From assembly GCA_031276335.1 (NCBI GenBank), contig JAISNH010000059.1:1-17902 (forward strand): 17,902 bases of DNA. The letters are read 5' to 3'. The notes beneath the pieces were generated by a model. The model did not search any database, was not told the origin of the DNA, and worked only from the letters and a program-made list of their open reading frames with translations. Every line of letters starts with the position of its first letter. Position 1 is the first letter of the stretch. The translations under genes were made by a program, and so were the position numbers. This document shows positions 1 to 6,893 of the stretch, in pieces. The DNA is from Rickettsiales bacterium. Lineage in GTDB: Bacteria > Pseudomonadota > Alphaproteobacteria > Rs-D84 > CACZYB01.

Positions 1-2
1 CG

Positions 3-134
3 ATGAACGACGATATCCCCATACGCCGCAGGATTAGTAAAAAACCGGTGGGAAAGCGCGGCGAAAAGGCTCCTTCCGCGGAAGAAACGGCCAAAAAACG
101 GATCGCCCGCACCTCGAAGGACAAGGAAAAATAA
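3..134 (+). CDS. C-terminal end of an unidentified basic protein, or a 43-residue ORF
   Basis: An open frame runs from an ATG two bases inside the window to a TAA at 132-134. The 43 residues are highly basic (many Lys and Arg) and low in hydrophobic residues, like a charged C-terminal tail. Because the window begins two bases before the ATG, I cannot tell whether this is a complete small gene or the tail of a gene starting upstream. In Alphaproteobacteria cmk often precedes rpsA, but these residues do not resemble a cytidylate kinase end that I recognise. The gene shares the strand of rpsA, and the rpsA promoter starts 34 bases after its stop. No function can be assigned. Confidence 0.4.
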   Translation: MNDDIPIRRRISKKPVGKRGEKAPSAEETAKKRIARTSKDKEK

Positions 135-168
135 CGTCGCGCCTCCGAAATCGCCTTGAAAATACAGG

Positions 169-197
169 TTGACAAACCGCGGCCGGAACCCTATACT
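169..197 (+). promoter_or_regulatory. Sigma70-type promoter of rpsA
   Basis: TTGACA (169-174), 17-bp spacer, TATACT (192-197). The -35 is a perfect match and the -10 matches 5 of 6. The predicted transcript start is near 204, giving a leader of about 105 nt before the ATG at 309. The promoter lies inside the in-frame N-terminal extension that begins at 156, which argues against that longer start. Confidence 0.8.
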
Positions 198-308
198 TCC
201 CATGTTTTGACCGCCCGCTTCCGGGGTACGACGGACGCGCGGCGAATATCAACCGTACAAGTCCCGACCGCCGCAAGGCCGAGGGCCAGCATCAAAAAGC
301 AAATCCTG

Positions 309-2018
309 ATGACAGCTAAGAAAACTGCGACTAATGAAATCCCTGCGGGGGAATTTTCAACCGGCGAGAATTTCGCTGAAATGTTCAACCAGATGTATCC
401 TGAAAAGACGAAGCTGGAGGGCTATGTCACGAAGGGCACCGTCCTGGACGTCGCCGACGACTTCGTGGTCGTTGGCGTCGGGCTGAAGTCCGAGGCGCAC
501 ATCGACATCCGCGAGTTCCGCGGCGCCGAGATAAGCCTCGGGGACATCGTCGACGTGTATGTCGAGCGCTACGAGGGCGCCGACGGCATCCTGATCGCCT
601 CGCGCGAAAAGGCCAAGAAAGAGGAAACCTGGAAGGAAATCGAAAAGCATATAGCCAGCAGCAAGATAGTGCAGGGCAAAATCGTCGAGCGCGTTCGCGG
701 CGGCTTCACCGTCGACTTGAACGGCCTTCCGGCCTTCATGCCCAGTTCCCAGCTTGACGTGGGCCCGGTGAAGGACATGGGCGCGATGATGAACAGGCCG
801 ATGGACTTCAAGATTATAAAGATGGACAAGCTCCGCTCCAATCTGATCGTTTCGCGCCGCGCGATACTCGAGGGCGACCGGCTGGAGAAGCGCGACGAGA
901 TACTTGCCGCGATCAAGACCGGCGACGTCATGGACGGCACGGTGAAGAACATCACCGACTACGGCGTTTTCGTGGACTTGGGCGGCGTCGACGGGCTCCT
1001 TCACATCACCGACATTTCATGGAAGCGGGTTTCCAACCCGAACGAGCTGTTCTCGGTCGGCAAAAGGATACGGGTGAAGATAATCAACTTCGACCGCGAC
1101 ACCGGCCGCATTTCGCTCGGCATGAAGCAGCTGGAAAGCGACCCGTGGCAGAACATCGGCCGCTTCGAGATCGGCAGGATATACAAGGGGCGCGTCACGA
1201 ACCTCACCGACTACGGCGCGTTCATCGACCTTGACGACGGCATCGAGGGGCTGGTGCACGTAAGCGAGCTTTCCTGGACCAAGAAGAACGTGCAGCCGTC
1301 GAAGATTCTTTCGATCGGGCAGGAGGTCAACGTCATGGTGCTCGAGATCGACCGCGACAAGCGGCGCATTTCGCTCGGGCTGAAGCAGTACCTGCCCAAC
1401 CCGTGGAAGGAATTCGCCGCCGCGCATTCCGTAGGCGAGGTGATCGAGGGCGAGGTGAAGAACATAACGGAATTCGGCATCTTCGTGGCGCTCGGCAACG
1501 ACCTCGACGGCATGGTGCACCTGTCCGACATCGACTGGAGCAAGCCCGCCGAGGAAGCGGTGAAGTCGTACTCGAAGGGGCAGAAGGTGTCCACGAAAAT
1601 ACTCGAGATCGACGCCGAGAAGGAGCGCATCTCGCTGGGCATAAAGCAGCTGACGAAGGACACGGTTGCCAACACCCTCGAGAACATGAGGAAGGGCGAG
1701 GTCGTGACCTGCGTGGTGAAGGAGGTCGAAAACGACGGCATCGCGGTCGAGGTTGCGGGCGTCCGCGGCTTCATAAGGACGGCCGAGCTTTCGAAAATGC
1801 GCTCCGAGCAGCGTCCCGACCGCTTCGCCATAGGCGAGAAGGTCGACGCGAAGATAACGAACATAGACCCGAAGACGCGCTCGCTCTCGCTTTCGATAAA
1901 GGCGCGCGAGATCGACGAGGAGAAAAAGATAATAAGGGAATACGGCTCGACCGACACGGGCGCGCTTCTGGGCGACATTCTGGGCGCCGCGGAAACCGCG
2001 AAGAAGTCGAAGAAATAG
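309..2018 (+). CDS. rpsA: 30S ribosomal protein S1
   Basis: S1 binds mRNA on the small ribosomal subunit and helps start translation on messages that are structured or have weak Shine-Dalgarno sites. The 569-residue protein carries six S1 (OB-fold) repeats at roughly residues 37-100, 118-184, 205-273, 290-359, 377-446 and 462-531. The middle and late repeats show the typical G-x-V-x-N-I-T-D-Y-G-x-F-V core and R-I-S-L-G-x-K-Q ends. Length and repeat number fit Gram-negative S1. I chose the ATG at 309 because the frame open from 156 contains the promoter, and S1 proteins usually start shortly before an acidic FAEMFNQ-like segment, here at residues 22-28. No good Shine-Dalgarno precedes the ATG; the nearest GAGG (281-284) is 24 bases away. 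SD-poor starts are known for autoregulated rpsA of Gammaproteobacteria. It appears to be monocistronic, ending in a strong terminator. Confidence 0.97.
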   Translation: MTAKKTATNEIPAGEFSTGENFAEMFNQMYPEKTKLEGYVTKGTVLDVADDFVVVGVGLKSEAHIDIREFRGAEISLGDIVDVYVERYEGADGILIASREKAKKEETWKEIEKHIASSKIVQGKIVERVRGGFTVDLNGLPAFMPSSQLDVGPVKDMGAMMNRPMDFKIIKMDKLRSNLIVSRRAILEGDRLEKRDEILAAIKTGDVMDGTVKNITDYGVFVDLGGVDGLLHITDISWKRVSNPNELFSVGKRIRVKIINFDRDTGRISLGMKQLESDPWQNIGRFEIGRIYKGRVTNLTDYGAFIDLDDGIEGLVHVSELSWTKKNVQPSKILSIGQEVNVMVLEIDRDKRRISLGLKQYLPNPWKEFAAAHSVGEVIEGEVKNITEFGIFVALGNDLDGMVHLSDIDWSKPAEEAVKSYSKGQKVSTKILEIDAEKERISLGIKQLTKDTVANTLENMRKGEVVTCVVKEVENDGIAVEVAGVRGFIRTAELSKMRSEQRPDRFAIGEKVDAKITNIDPKTRSLSLSIKAREIDEEKKIIREYGSTDTGALLGDILGAAETAKKSKK

Positions 2019-2033
2019 CCGTCCCGACAAAAG

Positions 2034-2067
2034 GAAAAACTCCGCGGACTGCCCGCGGAGTTTTTTA
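2034..2067. terminator. Bidirectional intrinsic terminator between rpsA and the pilin-like gene
   Basis: A 9-bp GC-rich stem, ACTCCGCGG (2039-2047) with CCGCGGAGT (2053-2061), has a 5-nt loop. It is preceded by A5 (2034-2038) and its last T begins a T6 run (2061-2066), so it can end transcription on both strands. It lies 20 bases after the rpsA stop and 13 bases beyond the stop of the convergent pilin-like gene. Confidence 0.9.
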
Positions 2068-2080
2068 AAGCGGAATCCGC

Positions 2081-2587
2081 TTACTGCCTGTTGTAATAAA
2101 ACTTCACGGTATTCGTCTTGCCTTCAATGCACTGTCCGACGTATTCGCTATCAGGACTCAAGGCCTGCCCCGCGCCGTTGACCGAGGTGCGCCGCCGTCC
2201 CGTGGCGTCCTCGCAGCCCGACTTCGCGGTCATCGCCAAACCTATGCAGTCGCCCTGGGACAGGGAGCCGAGCGCCACCTCCAGGCATTTTTCGTCGGCC
2301 GAAACCGAGATCGCGTTGTCCCACGGATCCTTCAGGCTTATATTTTGCCCGGCTAATTTCTCGGGGAGCTTTGCAAGCATTTCGGGGGTCGGCATCGACT
2401 GGCGGCCATAGAAGATCGCCCTTCCCGCGGTTGCTATGTCGTCCAGCTGTTCGATCGCCTTCGTGCGCTTGATTTTCGTGTTGTACTCGCCGTACATGCG
2501 CAGCGTCCCGACGGTCATCACGCCGACCAGCCCTATGTAAAGCAGCACCTCCATCATCGAGCGCCCTGAATCTTTCCTGTTTTCCAT
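2081..2587 (-). CDS. Type IV pilin-like / pseudopilin protein
   Basis: This 168-residue protein has a type IV prepilin N-terminus: a short basic leader ending in Gly8, then mature residues R-S-M-M-E with Glu at position +5, followed by a hydrophobic helix to about residue 28. This fits prepilin peptidase cleavage between Gly8 and Arg9. The C-terminal half has four cysteines (101, 114, 125, 153), enough for two disulfides, and a D-P-W-D-N segment (87-91) like the DPWG-type turn of pseudopilins. The start is set by AAAGGAG five bases before the ATG at 2587; longer in-frame starts run back into ybgC. It follows ybgC by 22 bases, probably in the same transcript. No pilus assembly ATPase, platform protein or prepilin peptidase is in the window, so it is an orphan here. 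Whether it forms a pilus, a secretion pseudopilus or a competence structure cannot be told. Confidence 0.8.
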   Translation of the reverse strand: MENRKDSGRSMMEVLLYIGLVGVMTVGTLRMYGEYNTKIKRTKAIEQLDDIATAGRAIFYGRQSMPTPEMLAKLPEKLAGQNISLKDPWDNAISVSADEKCLEVALGSLSQGDCIGLAMTAKSGCEDATGRRRTSVNGAGQALSPDSEYVGQCIEGKTNTVKFYYNRQ

Positions 2588-2609
2588 TTTTTCTCCTTTC
2601 ATATTTATA

Positions 2610-3038
2610 TTACTTCTTGAATTTTTCGAGCCAGAAGGCCGGTATCCTCTGCGGCCGGCCGATCCTGCCGAACTCCACATAGGCCGCCTTTATCGCGACC
2701 TCTGCCAACAGCTCCGCGTCCCGCATGATTTTCTGCCGGATGTGGAGGTATGCCCTGCCTATTTCCTCCAGGTCGGTCTCAATGGTCAGCTCGTCGCCGA
2801 ACACCGCCGGCTTCATATACTCCGCATGCGCGCTCCTGACGACGAAATCGCCGCCCTCTGGCGCCGGCTCGCCCTTGCGCAGCATGGCGAAGAACGCGCA
2901 CCTCGCCTCCTCCGCGATGCGCAGGTAGTTCGCATAGTACATGACGCCGCCCATGTCCGTGTGGTTATAGAACACGCGCGCGGGAAAGTAATGCCGCCCG
3001 CCTTCGATTGAGCCCATGTTGAATTTCACATCCGCCAC
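2610..3038 (-). CDS. ybgC: YbgC-like acyl-CoA thioesterase (hotdog fold)
   Basis: A 142-residue single hotdog-domain thioesterase. The family hydrolyses acyl-CoA thioesters in the cytoplasm and in Proteobacteria is linked to the Tol-Pal cluster and phospholipid metabolism. The signature near the N-terminus, Y-N-H-T-D-M-G-G-V-M-Y-Y-A-N-Y-L (residues 24-39), holds the presumed catalytic Asp28, corresponding to the aspartate of E. coli YbgC. The start is a GTG at 3038, supported by GGAGG seven bases upstream; an ATG seven codons later has no such site. It lies 55 bases after ruvB on the same strand, the usual alphaproteobacterial order ruvB-ybgC. Normally tolQRAB-pal follows; here the next gene is a pilin-like protein. 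Family assignment is firm, the natural substrate is unknown. Confidence 0.92.
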   Translation of the reverse strand: MADVKFNMGSIEGGRHYFPARVFYNHTDMGGVMYYANYLRIAEEARCAFFAMLRKGEPAPEGGDFVVRSAHAEYMKPAVFGDELTIETDLEEIGRAYLHIRQKIMRDAELLAEVAIKAAYVEFGRIGRPQRIPAFWLEKFKK

Positions 3039-3093
3039 TGATCCGCCTCCATAATAAAATTCAGCCTCCGCCCTGCAAAAGTCCGGCGGCGCC

Positions 3094-4104
3094 CTATCCC
3101 GCCTTCGCCGCGATTCCCAAATGGCGGCGCGCCTTGTCTGTGACGACCCGGCCGCGCGGGGTCTTCTGCAGGAATCCGATCTGCAGCAGGTACGGCTCGA
3201 TGACGTCCTCGATAGTGTCGATCTCCTCGGACAACAGCGCGGACAGCGTCTCCACCCCGACCGGCCCGCCGTCGTAGTTTTCGATTGCCAGCGACAGGTA
3301 GCGCCGGTCGAGTCCGTCGAGCCCCCTCTCGTCCACCTGGAGTTTCGCGAGCGAGGCTTTCGCCTCCGCCTCGTCTATGGATTTTTTCCCGTCGACCACG
3401 GCGAAGTCGCGCACGCGCTTCAAAAGCCGGTTCGCGATTCGCGGGGTTCCGCGCGACCGCTTCGCGATCTCCCTCGCCCCCGGCTCCGACAGGGCGATGT
3501 CCAGGATATTGCCGGAGCGCGCGACTATCTGGGCCAGCTCCTCGTCCCGGTAGAACTCGAAGGCCAGCGGTATCCCGAAGCGCTCGCGGAGCGGCGTCGA
3601 AAGCAGTCCCGTGCGCGTCGTCGCGCCGACTAGGGTGAACGGCGGCACGTCGATTTTCACGGTCTTTGCCGCGGGCCCCTCGCCGATGATGATGTCGAGC
3701 TTGAAGTCCTCCATCACGGAGTACAGGACCTCCTCGACCGCCGGGCCCAGGCGGTGTATCTCGTCTATGAACAGCACGTCGCCGGGCGCAAGCGATGTGA
3801 ATATCGCGGCCAAGTCGCCGACCTTGGTGAACATTGGGGCGCTTGTCGCGCGCAGCCCGACGGACAGCTCGGATGCGATTATCCCGGCCAGCGTCGTCTT
3901 GCCCAGCCCAGGCGGGCCGTACAGCAGGCAGTGGTCCATTGGGGCGCGCCGCTCCTTGGCCGATTTGATGAAGACCTTCAGGTTGGATTTCATGTTTGGC
4001 TGGCCGACGAAATCGGCAAGCCGGGTGGGGCGCACGCTTTCGAACGGCGACGGCTCGGCCCCGTTTTCCTCCAGGCTTACGATCCTGTCCGCAACTTTTT
4101 CCAT
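3094..4104 (-). CDS. ruvB: Holliday junction branch migration helicase RuvB
   Basis: RuvB is the AAA+ motor that, loaded by RuvA, drives branch migration of Holliday junctions in recombinational repair. The 336-residue protein has Walker A G-P-P-G-L-G-K-T (63-70), Walker B D-E-I-H (114-117), sensor 1 G-A-T-T-R (160-164), a P-L-R-E-R-F arginine-finger region (171-176), sensor 2 R-G-T-P-R (218-222) and a C-terminal winged-helix domain (about 260-336). Length and motifs are complete. It is followed by ybgC, as in many Alphaproteobacteria, but ruvC and ruvA are not upstream; engB is. A promoter is placed so that transcription should begin on or next to the ATG, and no Shine-Dalgarno lies upstream, so a leaderless mRNA is likely. 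No GTTC-N7-GTTC SOS box is visible before it. Confidence 0.97.
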   Translation of the reverse strand: MEKVADRIVSLEENGAEPSPFESVRPTRLADFVGQPNMKSNLKVFIKSAKERRAPMDHCLLYGPPGLGKTTLAGIIASELSVGLRATSAPMFTKVGDLAAIFTSLAPGDVLFIDEIHRLGPAVEEVLYSVMEDFKLDIIIGEGPAAKTVKIDVPPFTLVGATTRTGLLSTPLRERFGIPLAFEFYRDEELAQIVARSGNILDIALSEPGAREIAKRSRGTPRIANRLLKRVRDFAVVDGKKSIDEAEAKASLAKLQVDERGLDGLDRRYLSLAIENYDGGPVGVETLSALLSEEIDTIEDVIEPYLLQIGFLQKTPRGRVVTDKARRHLGIAAKAG

Positions 4105-4110
4105 GCGGGT

Positions 4111-4139
4111 ATTATAAGGGTTTTAAGGAAACATCGCAA
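4111..4139 (-). promoter_or_regulatory. Promoter of ruvB, predicted leaderless
   Basis: On the minus strand TTGCGA (4139-4134), 17-bp spacer, TATAAT (4116-4111). Only six bases separate the -10 box from the ATG at 4104, so a start seven bases after the -10 falls on the A of the ATG. No purine-rich ribosome binding site is present. Confidence 0.65.
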
Positions 4140-4156
4140 GGAATAAATAAGGAATT

Positions 4157-4168
4157 GTTCCCGGGAAC
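4157..4168. repeat. Perfect 12-bp palindrome upstream of the ruvB promoter
   Basis: GTTCCCGGGAAC is a perfect dyad lying between the engB stop (4174-4176) and the -35 box of ruvB, centred about 58 bases before the predicted ruvB start. It has no loop and no T run, so it is not a good terminator; an operator is possible but unproven. Confidence 0.4.
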
Positions 4169-4173
4169 CGGCC

Positions 4174-4788
4174 TTAGTGTTTTTGAGTTGCCATATCGAA
4201 TATTTCGCCCCTTATTTCATCCAGGCCACTGCCGGTTTCGCTCGACGATTCGAGGATGAGGGGATGCATCGCCGCGTGCGACTTGAATCCGGCGGCGATT
4301 TTTTCGCGCGCGGAGGCCAGCTCGGCCTCGGAGGCCTTGTCAGTTTTCGTAAGCGTTATCTGGTATCCGACCGCCGCGGCGTCCAGCATCGCCATCATCT
4401 CCTCGTCGGCCGGCTTCGGCCCCTGCCGCGCGTCGACAAGCAGGAACAGGCGTTTCAGCTGGCTCCGCCCCTTCAGGTAAATCCGCACGTTCTCGTTCCA
4501 CGCCTCGGCGGCCCGCTTGGGCGCCTTCGCAAACCCGTATCCCGGCAGATCGACGATCATCAGCCGCCCAGCAAGGCTGAAGAAGTTCAGCATCTGGGTG
4601 CGCCCCGGAGTGGCCGATGTCTTGGCCAGCCCGGGGGCGCTGAACACCGCGTTGATAAGCGAGGACTTGCCTACGTTCGACCGGCCGGCAAAGGCGATCT
4701 CCGGTTCGCGCGAGGCCGGTATTTCCCGCACGCTGGGAAAGCTTCCGACGAACGCGGGTCTGGCTTTGAAAAATTCCTTCAGCTTCAT
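4174..4788 (-). CDS. engB: Ribosome biogenesis GTPase EngB (YihA/YsxC)
   Basis: EngB is a small essential GTPase needed for large ribosomal subunit assembly. The 204 residues contain G1 G-R-S-N-V-G-K-S-S (35-43), the G2-region P-G-R-T-Q (61-65), G3 D-L-P-G-Y-G (80-85), G4 T-K-T-D (147-150) and a G5-like S-S-E (182-184). The order and the P-G-R-T-Q signature separate EngB from Era and EngA. The ATG at 4788 is 37 bases after the yidC stop, with only a weak GGGG element before it, so expression probably depends on read-through from yidD-yidC. The gene downstream is ruvB, 69 bases away and with its own promoter. yidC followed by engB is a familiar arrangement in Proteobacteria. Confidence 0.96.
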   Translation of the reverse strand: MKLKEFFKARPAFVGSFPSVREIPASREPEIAFAGRSNVGKSSLINAVFSAPGLAKTSATPGRTQMLNFFSLAGRLMIVDLPGYGFAKAPKRAAEAWNENVRIYLKGRSQLKRLFLLVDARQGPKPADEEMMAMLDAAAVGYQITLTKTDKASEAELASAREKIAAGFKSHAAMHPLILESSSETGSGLDEIRGEIFDMATQKH

Positions 4789-4825
4789 TGGAGCCCCGTT
4801 GTTTCCGCGAAATCGGGAATGCGGA

Positions 4826-6493
4826 TCATTTTACGAACTTCTGCTGTATTATGCTAAGTATGTTGTTCACCGTCCAGTACAGCACCAGCCCGCTCGGAAG
4901 TCCGGCCAGCATCAGGGTGAACAGGAGGGGCAGGAACCTCATCATCCTCGCCTGGTTCGGATCCGCGCCCGCCGCCGGCTGCATAGCCTGCTGCGCGTAC
5001 ATGGTCAGCCCCATGATCACGGGCAGAAGGCCCACGCGCGGCAGCCAGCCCCACGGCGTGTAAGGCAGAAGCCCGAACAGGTTGAACATGTCGGTCGGAT
5101 CCGGCGCCGACAGGTCGGCCACCCACAAAAGCCAGGGCGCGTGCCTCATCTCGATCGATATGACCAGCGACTTGTAAAGCGCGATAAGCACCGGCAGCTG
5201 CATCAGGAGGGGCATGCACCCCGAAAGGGGGTTCACGTTCCGCGCCTTGTAAAGCATCGCGAGCTCCATGTTCATCCGCTGCTTGTCGTGGGCGTATATG
5301 GTCTGTATGCGCTTCATTTCGGGCTGCAGCTTCTTTATCTGCTCCATGCTTTTGAACGACTTCTGCGCGACCGGGAACAAAAGGATGCGTATAAGGATCG
5401 TGAACAGCACTATCGCCCACCCGAAATTGCCCGCGAACCTGGAAAGGAAGGTCAGGGCGCGCGTGAACGGCTTCGATAGGATATAGAAGAATCCATAGTC
5501 GATCGCCAGGTCGAATTTCGGTATGGAGAATTCCTTCTCGTATTTCGCGATAAGCTCCGGCTCCTTCGCGCCTATATATATCCGCGAGGTGATCGAGCGC
5601 GCCCCGCCGGGCTCGACCTCGACCGCGTCGCGGACATAGTCTGCCTGGAACTGGCGCCAGTCGCGCCCGCCCGCCGGCTTGGCTGGCTGGGGTATCTCCT
5701 GCGCCCGCGCCGTGAAATTCTCGCCGCTGGTCTCCGGGATAAGGGCGATCATGAAGTATGCCGAGCCGAAGCCCAGCCATCCGCCTTCGGAAACGAACTC
5801 CTGGTTCTTCTTCTGTATGTCGCGGTAGGTGTGCTCCTCCAGCCTGCCGTTCAGGTACCCGATGAATCCGGTGTGCGCGGAGCCCGGCTTCGACATCGCG
5901 TCGTACGCGGCCACCGCCCGCGCGTACGGATAGAAATAAAGGGGCTCCTTCGACCTGTTTTTGATGTCCTGGGTTACCGTCAGCATGTATCCGTCGTCGA
6001 ACGACATCCGCCGCACGAACTCCACGCCCTCCCGGTTCGTCCAGGAAAGGATTATCGAGGACTGCGTCTTCTCGATCGTCTTCCACTCCGTGTTCGCGGA
6101 CGGGAACAGGTATGCCTCCTCCTCGCGCCCGATCAGGCCGAATTCGAGGTATGACGATTTTTCCTTGGCCCCTCCGGCCGCCGGCGCGTATTTCAGCAGC
6201 TCCACGTTCTTCGAATCTTGATCCATGGTCTCGCGGTAGCGGAGCAGCGACACGTCGTCGACGCGGAGCCCCACGGTATTGAAGTTCCCCGACAGCGACG
6301 GGGTCGAAAACGGCGAAAGGACGCGCTTCGGCTCGCGCGCGGGCAAAGAAGGGGGCGCCTTGGGCGTCCTATCCTGCGCCTTCGGTCGGAAAATCATCAT
6401 GGCGATCAGGTATGCGGCGATCGCGTAAAGCAGTATCTTCAGGTATTGCGGCCGGCCGGCGGGATCTTTCGGATTGGTTGAGCTTTTCTGCAT
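4826..6493 (-). CDS. yidC: Membrane protein insertase YidC
   Basis: YidC inserts and folds inner-membrane proteins, alone or with SecYEG. The 555-residue protein has the Gram-negative layout: an N-terminal transmembrane helix (about 18-34), a Pro-rich linker, a large periplasmic beta domain (about 65-325), and the conserved C-terminal core with five predicted helices (about 335-550). The functional arginine of the hydrophilic groove is R369 in I-L-I-R-I-L-L-F-P. The charged cytoplasmic hairpin (about 378-415) is rich in Lys, Gln and Met, and the protein ends in Q-Q-K-F-V-K. The ATG at 6493 has GGAG seven bases upstream, inside the end of yidD, whose stop lies three bases before the yidC start; the two are probably translationally coupled. 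Confidence 0.97.
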   Translation of the reverse strand: MQKSSTNPKDPAGRPQYLKILLYAIAAYLIAMMIFRPKAQDRTPKAPPSLPAREPKRVLSPFSTPSLSGNFNTVGLRVDDVSLLRYRETMDQDSKNVELLKYAPAAGGAKEKSSYLEFGLIGREEEAYLFPSANTEWKTIEKTQSSIILSWTNREGVEFVRRMSFDDGYMLTVTQDIKNRSKEPLYFYPYARAVAAYDAMSKPGSAHTGFIGYLNGRLEEHTYRDIQKKNQEFVSEGGWLGFGSAYFMIALIPETSGENFTARAQEIPQPAKPAGGRDWRQFQADYVRDAVEVEPGGARSITSRIYIGAKEPELIAKYEKEFSIPKFDLAIDYGFFYILSKPFTRALTFLSRFAGNFGWAIVLFTILIRILLFPVAQKSFKSMEQIKKLQPEMKRIQTIYAHDKQRMNMELAMLYKARNVNPLSGCMPLLMQLPVLIALYKSLVISIEMRHAPWLLWVADLSAPDPTDMFNLFGLLPYTPWGWLPRVGLLPVIMGLTMYAQQAMQPAAGADPNQARMMRFLPLLFTLMLAGLPSGLVLYWTVNNILSIIQQKFVK

Positions 6494-6496
6494 GTT

Positions 6497-6760
6497 CTAC
6501 TCCTTCGGTTTTTTCACCGGCGGCAAATCCAAGCCGCCGCGGCAGAAGGGATTGCATTTCAAAACCCGTTTCGCCGTTAGATAGATGCCGACGAATATAC
6601 CAGACTCGTTCAGGACTTGCAAGGAATAATCCGAGCACCTGGGAAAGAAGCGGCACCTTGTCCTGCCTCCGATGGCGGGCGATATGAAAATCTGGTATCC
6701 CCGTATTAGCAGGCATAGGACGCCGGCCACGGCGCGGTCGATGTATTTAAGGACTGGCAT
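6497..6760 (-). CDS. yidD: Membrane protein insertion efficiency factor YidD
   Basis: YidD is a small membrane-associated protein that helps YidC-dependent insertion. The 87 residues show the family pattern: a hydrophobic start, Y-Q-I-F-I-S-P (22-28), C-R-F-F-P-R-C-S (36-43) and a late C-N-P-F-C-R-G-G-L-D-L-P. The cysteines at 36, 42, 69 and 73 fit the family; Arg41 stands where Thr is commoner. I take the ATG at 6760 because the family starts close to the first hydrophobic segment. A longer frame upstream would cover both divergent promoters and has no homology I recognise. No Shine-Dalgarno precedes it; the promoter predicts a leaderless transcript. In most bacteria rpmH and rnpA lie just upstream; here an unknown divergent gene does. 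Confidence 0.93.
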   Translation of the reverse strand: MPVLKYIDRAVAGVLCLLIRGYQIFISPAIGGRTRCRFFPRCSDYSLQVLNESGIFVGIYLTAKRVLKCNPFCRGGLDLPPVKKPKE

Positions 6761-6766
6761 ACGGCG

Positions 6767-6795
6767 AAGATAGTGGATTTCGGCCCCGGCCGCAA
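6767..6795 (-). promoter_or_regulatory. Promoter of yidD-yidC-engB, predicted leaderless
   Basis: On the minus strand TTGCGG (6795-6790), 17-bp spacer, TATCTT (6772-6767), then six bases to the ATG at 6760. This repeats the geometry seen before ruvB, placing the transcript start at the start codon. The -35 boxes of this promoter and the divergent one at 6804 are only eight bases apart. Confidence 0.5.
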
Positions 6796-6803
6796 CAAAA
6801 AAC

Positions 6804-6832
6804 TTGAAAAAGGGAATTTTAGGAATTAAAGT
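6804..6832 (+). promoter_or_regulatory. Promoter of the unknown 281-residue gene
   Basis: TTGAAA (6804-6809), 17-bp spacer, TAAAGT (6827-6832); 5 of 6 and 4 of 6 matches. The predicted start is near 6839, giving a leader of about 55 nt. It is back to back with the yidD promoter. Confidence 0.55.
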
Positions 6833-6841
6833 ATCGGGCGT

Positions 6842-6888
6842 GGAGGGCGGATTCGCGCCTCCTGCCTGACAGAAAAATTTACAGGAGG
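6842..6888 (+). promoter_or_regulatory. Leader with two competing hairpins around a ribosome binding site
   Basis: CCTCCTG (6858-6864) is exactly complementary to CAGGAGG (6882-6888), which contains the Shine-Dalgarno of the gene at 6894. The overlapping CGCCTCC (6856-6862) can instead pair with GGAGGGCG (6842-6849), with one bulged G. The two helices exclude each other, so the leader could exist in a site-open and a site-closed form. This is read by eye; any CCTCC can pair with an SD, so the regulatory meaning is tentative. Confidence 0.35.
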
Positions 6889-6893
6889 GGAAA

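Noticed and set aside
156..308. Longer N-terminus of ribosomal protein S1
   Set aside because: The extra 51 codons include the near-perfect rpsA promoter and have no S1 family character.
4157..4168. LexA box before ruvB
   Set aside because: GTTCCCGGGAAC has an inverted GTTC/GAAC with a 4-base gap, not the GTTC-N7-GTTC direct repeat known for Alphaproteobacteria.
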